Source of the DNA: Ahrensia kielensis DSM 5890
GTDB taxonomy: Bacteria; Pseudomonadota; Alphaproteobacteria; Rhizobiales; Rhizobiaceae
DNA: 64,000 nt
NCBI RefSeq assembly: GCF_000374465.1
Contig: NZ_KB894529.1
Coordinates: 310,001-374,000, forward strand
Direction: 5' to 3'
Part shown: positions 57,108 to 64,000 of the stretch, one piece after another
Layout: the number at the start of each line of letters is the position of its first letter
Numbering within the stretch: position 1 is the first letter of the stretch
The notes under the pieces: generated by a model
Database searches by the model: none
Told to the model about the DNA's origin: nothing
Seen by the model: the letters and a program-made list of their open reading frames with translations, nothing else
Position numbers and translations under genes: made by a program

Positions 57108-57168
57108 TGCTAGACGCACACACCGAACATCGCTATGAAATTTCCCGAAACGTTTATCGGATATCCCC

Positions 57169-58059
57169 ATGACTGATCTCAGCGCACCAGAATTTGAAGC
57201 AGCCGTATTGGCGAAAGCCCTGCCGTTCATGCAGCGCTATGAGAACAAAACGATTGTTGTAAAATATGGCGGCCATGCCATGGGCGACAGCAATTTGGGC
57301 AAAGCCTTCGCACAAGACATCGCGCTGCTGAAACAATCAGGCGTCAACCCTGTTGTGGTTCATGGCGGCGGTCCTCAAATTGGCAAAATGCTCGAAAAAA
57401 TGGGCATTGAGTCAAAATTTGAAGGCGGTTTGCGCGTTACAGATCAGGCAACTGTCGAGATCGTAGAGATGGTCCTTGCCGGCTCGATCAATAAAGAGAT
57501 CGTGCAGCTTATCAATGAAGCTGGCGAATGGGCCATCGGGCTTTGCGGCAAAGACGGCAATATGGTTTTTGCTGAGAAGGCCAAGAAAACAATCATTGAC
57601 CCTGACAGCAACATTGAACGTGTGCTTGATCTTGGCTTTGTTGGTGAACCAGTAGAGATTGACCACACCTTGCTCAATCTGCTTGCTAAATCAGAAATGA
57701 TCCCAGTCATCGCGCCTGTTGCACCGGGCCGTGACGGCAACACTTACAACATCAATGCAGATACTTTCGCTGGTGCCATTGCCGGTTCAGCGCATGCCAA
57801 ACGACTTTTGTTTTTAACGGATGTTCCGGGCGTTTTGGACAAGCAAGGCAACCTCATTAAAGAACTAACGGTCAGCCAAGCGGAAGCATTGATTAAAGAT
57901 GGCACGGCAACGGGCGGCATGATTCCAAAGATCGAAAATTGCATTCATGCGATCAAGGAAGGTGTCGAAGGCGTCGTGATTTTAAATGGTAAAGTCCCTC
58001 ACGCCGTTCTTCTTGAACTTTTTACAGAGCATGGTGCAGGAACACTGATCGTACCTTAG
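57169..58059 (+). CDS. argB: Acetylglutamate kinase
   Basis: A 296-residue amino-acid kinase that phosphorylates N-acetylglutamate, the second step of arginine synthesis. ATP/substrate motifs: [23 protein letters not shown], the central [37 protein letters not shown] and [14 protein letters not shown]. The long N-terminal helix suggests the hexameric arginine-inhibited type. It lies at the end of the engB group and converges on the IMPACT gene with six bases between stops. Confidence 0.96.
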   Translation: MTDLSAPEFEAAVLAKALPFMQRYENKTIVVKYGGHAMGDSNLGKAFAQDIALLKQSGVNPVVVHGGGPQIGKMLEKMGIESKFEGGLRVTDQATVEIVEMVLAGSINKEIVQLINEAGEWAIGLCGKDGNMVFAEKAKKTIIDPDSNIERVLDLGFVGEPVEIDHTLLNLLAKSEMIPVIAPVAPGRDGNTYNINADTFAGAIAGSAHAKRLLFLTDVPGVLDKQGNLIKELTVSQAEALIKDGTATGGMIPKIENCIHAIKEGVEGVVILNGKVPHAVLLELFTEHGAGTLIVP

Positions 58060-58065
58060 GCAAAC

Positions 58066-58419
58066 TTAAGCCGATAAAGTTGCCATATATTGGCGAACAG
58101 CTTCTTGAACATGGCGAAAGCGATCACCGCCAAGTTGTTTGCCGCCAAACCAACGTGTCACAACAATGATATGATTGTGCAAATCTTCGCGTTCCAACAT
58201 GCGCAGGATAACCATGCCCGCGCCGCTTTCACCATCATCGTTTTTCACAGGGCCAGAATCGCAAATTAGGCCCCAAGTATTATGCGTTGCTTTAGCGAAT
58301 TTCTTGTTGCGTTTTAATTCAGCAATGAATGTTTTTGCTTCTTCCGGTGTATGACACACCCCGCCTGATACGGCATATTTAGAGCCGCGATCCGTTATTA
58401 TATTTTCAAGTATGATCAA
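58066..58419 (-). CDS. IMPACT/YigZ family protein (short form)
   Basis: A 117-residue protein covering only the N-terminal UPF0029 domain of YigZ-like proteins. Typical stretches are SKYAVSGGVCHTPEEAKTFIAELKRN, ATHNTWGLICDSG, DDGESGAGMVILRMLE and VVTRWFGGKQLGGDRFRHV. Its role is unknown, and eukaryotic IMPACT proteins act in translation control. The C-terminal DUF1949 domain of YigZ is absent. It is 14 bases after the diguanylate cyclase gene. Confidence 0.88.
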   Translation of the reverse strand: MIILENIITDRGSKYAVSGGVCHTPEEAKTFIAELKRNKKFAKATHNTWGLICDSGPVKNDDGESGAGMVILRMLEREDLHNHIIVVTRWFGGKQLGGDRFRHVQEAVRQYMATLSA

Positions 58420-58432
58420 TATTCTTTAAGGC

Positions 58433-59185
58433 TCAAGCGACCATGTCCATGCACACACAATTGCGGCCTTCGTTTTTTGCTTTGTACAATGTGCGGTCGG
58501 CACGTCTTACCAAATCTGTGGTTACGCCTGTGTTTTCGGCTTGCGCTGCACCAATGCTCACGGTCAACTTTTGACGTATTTCAGGCACTGGGTAAAATTC
58601 AATTTCCTCTATTGCAGCACGCAAACTTTCTGCAACGACTTGCACGCTTTCAGCCTTAATGTCTCTGATGAACACAGCGAACTCTTCGCCGCCAATTCGG
58701 CCAACGATAACATCTTTATCTACAATCGTGCGCAAAACCTTTGACACCATGATAATAGCTTTATCGCCTTCAAGATGTCCAAATGTATCATTGATGAGTT
58801 TGAAGTGATCAATATCCAAAATGAGCATACTGGATGACTGATCAGAAAACGCCTCTTTCAGGCCATTCACTTTGGTAAAAAAAGCCTCGCGGTTGAGCAA
58901 GCCTGTCATAATATCCAATTGAGAATGCCGCCTTAGCTTTTCGTGGGCATCTATTAATTGAACATGTAGCACTTCTTTTTCTTCGAGAGCTTGCCGATAC
59001 TTTTCCGACTGCTTCATAAAATAATATGAAACAGTTGAACCAATAGCATAGCAACCGATCACACTATTGATGAACATTGTCGGCTGATATGTATCACCTG
59101 TTAAGGTCACAGTTCCCACAATCATAAAGACTGTGACAAGCAATGCTGCCGTACCTATCAAAAAAGCCTTTAGAATTATAGACAT
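58433..59185 (-). CDS. Membrane GGDEF diguanylate cyclase
   Basis: A 250-residue protein: two membrane helices (about 5-28 and 34-56), a coiled linker, then a GGDEF domain (about 88-248) with the active-site variant GGEEF in GRIGGEEFAVF and the metal/substrate part DIDHFKLINDTFGHLEGD. It should make c-di-GMP. No product-inhibition RxxD motif is seen at the usual place before GGEEF. A substrate of interest could be the MshEN-containing glycosyltransferase, but that is speculation. Confidence 0.9.
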   Translation of the reverse strand: MSIILKAFLIGTAALLVTVFMIVGTVTLTGDTYQPTMFINSVIGCYAIGSTVSYYFMKQSEKYRQALEEKEVLHVQLIDAHEKLRRHSQLDIMTGLLNREAFFTKVNGLKEAFSDQSSSMLILDIDHFKLINDTFGHLEGDKAIIMVSKVLRTIVDKDVIVGRIGGEEFAVFIRDIKAESVQVVAESLRAAIEEIEFYPVPEIRQKLTVSIGAAQAENTGVTTDLVRRADRTLYKAKNEGRNCVCMDMVA

Positions 59186-59241
59186 AACCTACCCTCTCTG
59201 AAGGTAAGCTAAATCAAAAATCTTAACGATTTTCCTTACAT

Positions 59242-60147
59242 TTAGCGTGTTAATACGAGAACAAGAACACCGCATACAATTAATAAGCATCCGGTGATTT
59301 CACGGCGGTTCATCTGCTCTTTGAACGCAAAATATGATGTTGCAAATGCAAACAACATTTCGATTTGAGCAACCGCTTTAACAGCTGCAGCTTGCTCTAG
59401 CGTCATGGCTGTAAACCAACCAAAAGAAGCAAGAGCGCCCACAAAGCCAACCATCGCGCTGGTTTTCCATTTAACCGCAATTCGTTTAAAATCAGCTGGA
59501 TCTTTAATGGCAATCCATAGCGCCATGATCAGTGCTTGCAGTGTAATAGCGACACAAAGCGTTACACCGCCTTGGACAAGAAAATTTGGACCACCAAGCG
59601 AAAGAGAAGCACCGCGGAAGGACACAGCGGCAAGGCCAAACATTGCTGCAGATGCGAGACCGATTTGAGCCTCGCGCTTTGTGACAGCCGTTGCAAGCGA
59701 CCAAATGCCAGCCTTTACATGTGCCATTGTAATCAGCAACACACCAAGAACTGAAACGGCCACAGCAATGATAAGCGGCAATGTTGGTGTTTCCAAAAGC
59801 AATGCAAAACCGAACGCCGCGGCAAGGACAGGTTCAACGCGAATATAAGCCGACCCAACCGCAAAATTCCGCATTGTAAAAAGCATAATGAGCAGCACTT
59901 GGCCAAAAATTTGAGCCAATGCGGCAACAATGATCCAGCCAAAGAAAGAGCCCTGCAAAACAGGAAGTTCGGTGCCTGTTGCGGTAATCGCTATTGCTAA
60001 AAATATTAAAGCAAAAGGGACGCCGAAACCGAAACGTACGAAAGTTGCACCTGCCGTTCCCATTTGCCCGCGAAGATGTTTTTGCAGGCTAGAGCGGATA
60101 TTTTGCACAAAGGCCGCTGCGATCGTAATGAGAATCCAAATTTCCAT
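59242..60147 (-). CDS. EamA-family (DMT) transporter
   Basis: A 301-residue membrane protein with about ten helices arranged as two EamA repeats. The first contains RVEPVLAAAFGFALLLETPTLPLIIAVAVSVLGVLLI. The second ends in VAQIEMLFAFATSYFAFKEQMNRREITGCLLIVCGVLVLVL, the usual EamA end. Substrate is unknown; relatives export amino acids or metabolites. Confidence 0.9.
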   Translation of the reverse strand: MEIWILITIAAAFVQNIRSSLQKHLRGQMGTAGATFVRFGFGVPFALIFLAIAITATGTELPVLQGSFFGWIIVAALAQIFGQVLLIMLFTMRNFAVGSAYIRVEPVLAAAFGFALLLETPTLPLIIAVAVSVLGVLLITMAHVKAGIWSLATAVTKREAQIGLASAAMFGLAAVSFRGASLSLGGPNFLVQGGVTLCVAITLQALIMALWIAIKDPADFKRIAVKWKTSAMVGFVGALASFGWFTAMTLEQAAAVKAVAQIEMLFAFATSYFAFKEQMNRREITGCLLIVCGVLVLVLTR

Positions 60148-60223
60148 GAGGGCTTATCAGTCGCGCAAGAAAATTTGGCAATAGAGGCGTGGCAAATTGC
60201 TTTTCTCATGCCATATATGAGGA

Positions 60224-60928
60224 ATGATAAAACCGACACACGCAGCAAAACCAGAAGATTTCTCCCATGTTACCGAGTGGGTTTTTGATCTCGACAACAC
60301 GCTTTACCCTCACCACACCAATCTGTTTTCTCAGATTGATGTGAAAATGACGGACTATGTATCGCGCATATTGCAGCTCCCTAGAGACGAAGCGCGCGCA
60401 TTACAAAAAAAATACTACCTTGAATATGGGACGACCCTGCGCGGCCTCATGGCAAACCATAAAGTTTCCGCTGATGAATTTCTAAACTATGTCCACGACA
60501 TTGATTATTCATGGCTTGCCCCCAACCCTGAACTTGGAGAGGCGATAAAAGCCTTGCCGGGCCGCAAGTTGATTTTCACAAATGGTGATACCAAACATGC
60601 CCAAAACACGGCAAGACAGCTGGGTATTCTTGATCATTTCGATGAAATTTTCGATGTCGTGGCAGCCAACCTCGTCCCTAAGCCTGCCCGTGAAACCTAC
60701 GATAAGTTCAAGGCGCTTCACCGCGTCGATACACAAAAAGCGGCGATGTTTGAAGATCTTGCGCGGAACCTTGAGGTGCCCAAAGAAATGGGCATGAAGA
60801 CGGTTCTCATCGCTCCAAACAACTTCGAGCCAACATTCACAGAGCACTGGGAACATGATGGCTCAACAGATTATGTTGATTACACGACGGATGATCTGAC
60901 GCAGTTCCTAAAAGCCATCGTGGAATAA
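60224..60928 (+). CDS. HAD-family pyrimidine 5'-nucleotidase
   Basis: A 234-residue haloacid dehalogenase-type phosphatase. Motif I VFDLDNTLYPHH (about 20), a helical cap, motif II IFTNGD, the lysine of motif III in VPKPARETYDKF, and motif IV FEDLARNLEVPKEMGM are present. The subgroup (SDT1/PHM8-like) dephosphorylates pyrimidine nucleotides. In Rhizobiales it commonly lies between argB and dapD, as here. A GAGGA ribosome site precedes the ATG. Confidence 0.9.
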   Translation: MIKPTHAAKPEDFSHVTEWVFDLDNTLYPHHTNLFSQIDVKMTDYVSRILQLPRDEARALQKKYYLEYGTTLRGLMANHKVSADEFLNYVHDIDYSWLAPNPELGEAIKALPGRKLIFTNGDTKHAQNTARQLGILDHFDEIFDVVAANLVPKPARETYDKFKALHRVDTQKAAMFEDLARNLEVPKEMGMKTVLIAPNNFEPTFTEHWEHDGSTDYVDYTTDDLTQFLKAIVE

Positions 60929-60975
60929 AGACTTCAGCGGCAGCAAATAATTTGCATTAGACTCGGTCAAGTCCT

Positions 60976-61191
60976 TTATCCACTGCTACGTGCGCGTTTT
61001 GAACGTTCGCTCATGTAGACCAATCCATTTTCGCCGTCTTTGGCTGTGGTCTGCGCAGGTCTTTTTAAGATGATTTTGCGGTCAGTGCTTTGATTGCCTG
61101 ACTGCGCATCACGTTTTTGCTGCGCAGGTATTAATTCATCATTTGCGTCTGACAGTTCTGATTGCTGCTGAATAATCTTATCGGATGACAT
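60976..61191 (-). CDS. Small hypothetical protein, 71 residues
   Basis: A 71-residue hydrophilic, probably disordered protein rich in Q, S, D, K and R (QQQSELSDANDELIPAQQKR; SERSKRARSSG at the end). Not recognised. A strong AAGGAG seven bases before the ATG argues that it is translated. It is separated from the LOG gene by 47 bases on the same strand. Confidence 0.6.
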   Translation of the reverse strand: MSSDKIIQQQSELSDANDELIPAQQKRDAQSGNQSTDRKIILKRPAQTTAKDGENGLVYMSERSKRARSSG

Positions 61192-61238
61192 TTTTTGCTC
61201 CTTTAGAATAAAACGAGCAGCTAACGCAAAAGTTCCGC

Positions 61239-62087
61239 TTAAGAAGTAAGCTCGTAATAATCAGCAATGATCTTCCACGCTTCCTGCGCAGTATCGACAA
61301 CATGGAAAAGATCCGGATCGTCCGGCGAAATTGTTCCTTGCTCGGCTAGGAATTGAAGATTGATAGCGTTGTCCCAAAATGTTTTGCCAAAGAGAATAAA
61401 TGGCACTTTTTCCATTCGTCCTGTCTGTATCAATGTGAGCGCTTCAAACATCTCATCCATTGTGCCGAAGCCGCCCGGAAACACCGTGATCGCTTTTGCG
61501 CGCAACAGAAAATGCATTTTGCGGATTGCGAAGTAATGAAAGTTTAGGCTGAGCTCTGGCGTTACATACTCATTCGGGGCTTGTTCATGTGGCAGCACAA
61601 TATTCAAGCCAATAGAGGGTGCACCAACATCATGAGCGCCGCGATTGCCCGCTTCCATAACGCCCGGCCCGCCGCCCGTTACAACAACCATGTCGCTATA
61701 ATCTGTTGTTGCTGAATGTTCAGAGCAGATGCGTGCAAATTTGCGCGCCTCTTCATAATATTGAGCATTTGCCTCTAGATTCTTCTTCTGAATCTCATTT
61801 TTTGCTGCCCATGCAGCCCCGCCCGGCTCTGGAATACGTGCGCCGCCAAACATCACCACAGTGGACTTGATGCCTGCCTCTTCTAAAAGCATTTCCGGCT
61901 TTAGCAGTTCCAATTGAAGGCGGATTGGACGTAACTCTTCACGGCATAGAAATTCTGCATCATCAAATGCAAGGCGATAAGCAGGTGAACGTGTCTGCGG
62001 CGTATCTGGCACCTCTTTGGCTCGAACACGGTCAACATGTGAGCCTGTAATCGGATCCCAGACATTATCTTTACGCTTAATCACCAC
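61239..62087 (-). CDS. LOG-family TIGR00730 Rossmann-fold protein
   Basis: A 282-residue protein with the LOG signature PGGFGTMDEMFEAL, the VVTGGGPGVMEAGNRGA nucleotide motif and MFGGARIPEP. LOG proteins cleave nucleoside 5'-monophosphates such as cytokinin ribotides. The long N-terminal part is typical of alphaproteobacterial members. The start is GTG 62087, with AAGGGG upstream. Divergent from dapD. Confidence 0.9.
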   Translation of the reverse strand: MVIKRKDNVWDPITGSHVDRVRAKEVPDTPQTRSPAYRLAFDDAEFLCREELRPIRLQLELLKPEMLLEEAGIKSTVVMFGGARIPEPGGAAWAAKNEIQKKNLEANAQYYEEARKFARICSEHSATTDYSDMVVVTGGGPGVMEAGNRGAHDVGAPSIGLNIVLPHEQAPNEYVTPELSLNFHYFAIRKMHFLLRAKAITVFPGGFGTMDEMFEALTLIQTGRMEKVPFILFGKTFWDNAINLQFLAEQGTISPDDPDLFHVVDTAQEAWKIIADYYELTS

Positions 62088-62243
62088 TATTCCCCTTGTT
62101 TAGAATATCCATTGCTCGTTTTCGTTGATTTTCAACGGCGCATTGAATACCAATCGCCCATCTTGAATTTTTAAGGCTTGCTCAGCTTGCCCTTTTAAAC
62201 CTTAACAGTTCACATGCACGTGAAAAGTAAAATGGAAGTTACA

Positions 62244-63098
62244 ATGTCCAACTCAGAACTAATCGCCTTGGAAAAAACTATTGAATCCGCGTTTGATGCG
62301 CGAGACGACATTAATGTGAACACGCAGGGCGAGGTTCGTGATGCGGTCAATTCAGCGATGAATTTGCTGGATAGCGGCAAAGCGCGCGTTGCATCGCGCG
62401 GCGATGATGGCAATTGGGTCGTGCATCAATGGCTGAAAAAAGCTGTCCTTCTTTCTTTCCGTTTGAATGACATGGAAGTCATCATGGGCGGCAATGGCCA
62501 GTCCACATGGTGGGACAAGGTTCCATCTAAGTTTGAAGGGTGGGATGCCAACCAGTTCCGTGCGGCAGGCTTCCGCGCTGTTCCCGGCTCTATCGTTCGC
62601 CGTGGCTCATATGTCGGCAAGAACGTTGTGCTGATGCCTTCTTTCGTTAATCTTGGCGCTTATGTTGATGAAGGCTCCATGGTTGATGGCTGGGCAACAG
62701 TTGGCTCTTGCGCCCAAATCGGCAAAAATGTTCACCTTTCAGGCGGCGTTGGCATTGGCGGTGTTTTGGAGCCGCTTCAAGCTGGACCAACCATTATTGA
62801 AGACAATTGCTTTATTGGCGCACGTTCTGAAGTTGTTGAAGGCTGTATCATCCGCGAAGGCTCTGTGCTTGGCATGGGCGTTTATATCGGCCAATCAACA
62901 AAAATCGTAAACCGAGCGACTGGCGAAATTTCCTATGGCGAAGTGCCGCCGTACTCAGTTGTTGTTGCAGGAACAATGCCGGGCAAAAACTTGCCAAACG
63001 GCGAGCCTGGTCCAAGCTTATATTGTGCTGTTATTGTTAAAACTGTCGACGAGAAAACCCGCTCAAAAACGGGTATCAACGAACTTTTACGGGACTGA
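62244..63098 (+). CDS. dapD: 2,3,4,5-Tetrahydropyridine-2,6-dicarboxylate N-succinyltransferase
   Basis: A 284-residue left-handed beta-helix acyltransferase of lysine/meso-diaminopimelate synthesis. Hexapeptide turns ([44 protein letters not shown]) and the C-terminal [23 protein letters not shown] are characteristic. The frame extends to 62214, but GGAAG before ATG 62244 and the family start [13 protein letters not shown] support 62244. Followed by two DUF805 genes. Confidence 0.96.
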   Translation: MSNSELIALEKTIESAFDARDDINVNTQGEVRDAVNSAMNLLDSGKARVASRGDDGNWVVHQWLKKAVLLSFRLNDMEVIMGGNGQSTWWDKVPSKFEGWDANQFRAAGFRAVPGSIVRRGSYVGKNVVLMPSFVNLGAYVDEGSMVDGWATVGSCAQIGKNVHLSGGVGIGGVLEPLQAGPTIIEDNCFIGARSEVVEGCIIREGSVLGMGVYIGQSTKIVNRATGEISYGEVPPYSVVVAGTMPGKNLPNGEPGPSLYCAVIVKTVDEKTRSKTGINELLRD

Positions 63099-63103
63099 TT
63101 AAG

Positions 63104-63598
63104 ATGGGCGACCTTCTCTTTTCTTTTGTCGGACGCATGCGGCGTATCCAATACGTCATCAGCATCATCTGCGTTGCTGTGGCACTGGCTGGCGTTTTTG
63201 CCGTTCAACAAAAGTTAGGAGATTGGAAGTTCGCTGGAATTTTTATCACAACACTCTCTGTTGTGCCTGTGATTATCTATCTTGCAGGCACAACGCGCCG
63301 CTTCAAAGACCGTGGCCGTCATCCGCTGCTGGGATTTTTCTTTTACTTTGTGCTACCCGCCGCAATTTTATTTGGCGCGCAGCAGGCATTAGGCGACACG
63401 CCATTGATTAATCCCGAAACATTTATCGCCGATGCAAAGGCGCTAATGAACCAGACGCAATGGCCCAAGCAAGATTTAATCCGCTGGATTTCGATTGGTG
63501 TGGCAGCCTTATTCATACTAATTGGTCAATTCAGTTTGTTCTTGGGGCGCGGAACAAAAGGTCCGAATGTTTTCGACGCTGAAACTTCAAAATCATAA
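63104..63598 (+). CDS. DUF805 membrane protein
   Basis: A 164-residue protein with four hydrophobic segments. The DUF805 hallmarks are the N-terminal FVGRMRRIQYVISI and the central RRFKDRGRHPLLGF. Function unknown. It starts five bases after the dapD stop, so the two are probably cotranscribed. Confidence 0.87.
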   Translation: MGDLLFSFVGRMRRIQYVISIICVAVALAGVFAVQQKLGDWKFAGIFITTLSVVPVIIYLAGTTRRFKDRGRHPLLGFFFYFVLPAAILFGAQQALGDTPLINPETFIADAKALMNQTQWPKQDLIRWISIGVAALFILIGQFSLFLGRGTKGPNVFDAETSKS

Positions 63599-63612
63599 AC
63601 GCAGGTATGCAA

Positions 63613-64000
63613 ATGACCTCTCTCAATCATCCACTATCTGTTAAATGGCTCCTGTTTAGTTTTCGTGGGCGCATAGGTCGCAAATCGTTTCTGCTTGCCG
63701 CTTTGTTTTTGATGTTAATTCAGTTGACCTTGCTTAGCTTTGCAATGTCTTTGTACGACAATGGTGTTGAAGACGATAGCGCACAGGCGGGCGCTGCTCT
63801 ATTCGGCGCGGTTTTTCTTATTTCTTGGGTGGTCATGGCTTTCTCGCTTTTGGCACTAACAGTTAAACGCCTCCATGACTTGAGCTTACCAGCCATTTTA
63901 GGTGTGACCTTGCTCATTCCAGGCATTGCATTTTTTGCATGGTTGTTTCTTGCAATCGCCCCATCCAAGCAGGAAACCAATGAACATGGGCCAGTGCCAT
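63613..64000 (+). CDS. Second DUF805 membrane protein, 3' end outside window
   Basis: An open frame from ATG 63613 (AGG six bases upstream; ATG 63607 is an alternative) to the window end, at least 129 codons. FSFRGRIGRKSFLLAALFL and VKRLHDLSLPAILGV match DUF805. Three to four membrane segments are present, ending in the acidic/polar tail QETNEHG. A tandem paralogue of the preceding gene. Confidence 0.82.
   Translation, partial: MTSLNHPLSVKWLLFSFRGRIGRKSFLLAALFLMLIQLTLLSFAMSLYDNGVEDDSAQAGAALFGAVFLISWVVMAFSLLALTVKRLHDLSLPAILGVTLLIPGIAFFAWLFLAIAPSKQETNEHGPVP

Noticed and set aside
1-64000. Mobile elements, prophage, CRISPR or defence systems
   Set aside because: No transposase, integrase, repeat array, toxin-antitoxin pair or restriction gene was found. 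Gene order is mostly core alphaproteobacterial synteny.

Overview
The window looks like a chromosomal segment of a marine or halotolerant alphaproteobacterium, most likely of the order Hyphomicrobiales (Rhizobiales). The reasons are a GcrA cell-cycle regulator, a long-form dCTP deaminase, a SAM-II riboswitch in front of metZ, argD-argF-hslO synteny, the order phoR-pstSCAB-phoUB, and the rpmH-rnpA-yidC-engB-argB block. An ectoine catabolism cluster and a bacterial voltage-gated sodium channel suit a saline habitat. I saw no transposase, integrase, phage gene, CRISPR array or rRNA. The genus cannot be fixed from sequence reading alone.

Layout. 1-6.8 kb: a cut-off solute-binding protein, a processive family-2 glycosyltransferase, a NavAb-like sodium channel, dCTP deaminase, riboswitch-controlled metZ, a CDP-alcohol phosphatidyltransferase and apaG. 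6.8-11.8 kb: an RND efflux pair whose permease carries an unusual central insertion. 11.8-16 kb: hslO, argF, argD and, divergently, gcrA behind a cluster of GANTC methylation sites. 16-24.7 kb: the phosphate regulon phoR-pstSCAB-phoU-phoB, with polyphosphate kinase 2 divergent from phoR. 24.7-38 kb: an unknown membrane-anchored protein, nitronate monooxygenase, L,D-transpeptidase, fadD, pgi, a lipoprotein, a DUF2975/XRE pair, a sugar-acid dehydratase, a NUDIX hydrolase, a Pit phosphate transporter and an SDR. 38-46 kb: pyrC-pyrE, then ectoine degradation (doeA-doeB divergent from doeX-doeD) and a divergent stand-alone glutamate 5-kinase. 46-48.7 kb: an AztD-like zinc metallochaperone and a COG0523 zinc GTPase behind a probable Zur box. 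48.9-52.9 kb: tRNA-Arg(ACG), an orphan sensor kinase, a flavin disulfide reductase and a TVP38 protein. 53-64 kb: rpmH-rnpA-yidC, an acetyltransferase, engB, argB, an IMPACT protein, a GGDEF protein, an EamA transporter, a HAD nucleotidase, a small unknown protein, a LOG protein, dapD and two DUF805 genes, the last cut by the window end.

Working together. Phosphate genes (Pst, PhoR/PhoB/PhoU, PPK2, Pit) join uptake, sensing and storage. DoeA, DoeB and DoeD take ectoine as far as aspartate semialdehyde. The palindrome upstream of fadD recurs in degenerate form upstream of the nitronate monooxygenase and suggests a common acyl-catabolism regulator. The AztD and ZigA-like proteins form a zinc-starvation unit. 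No clearly new multi-gene defence or biosynthetic system is evident. The most unusual items are the RND insertion, the zinc pair without its transporter, the divergent proB beside the ectoine genes, and the regulatory palindromes.
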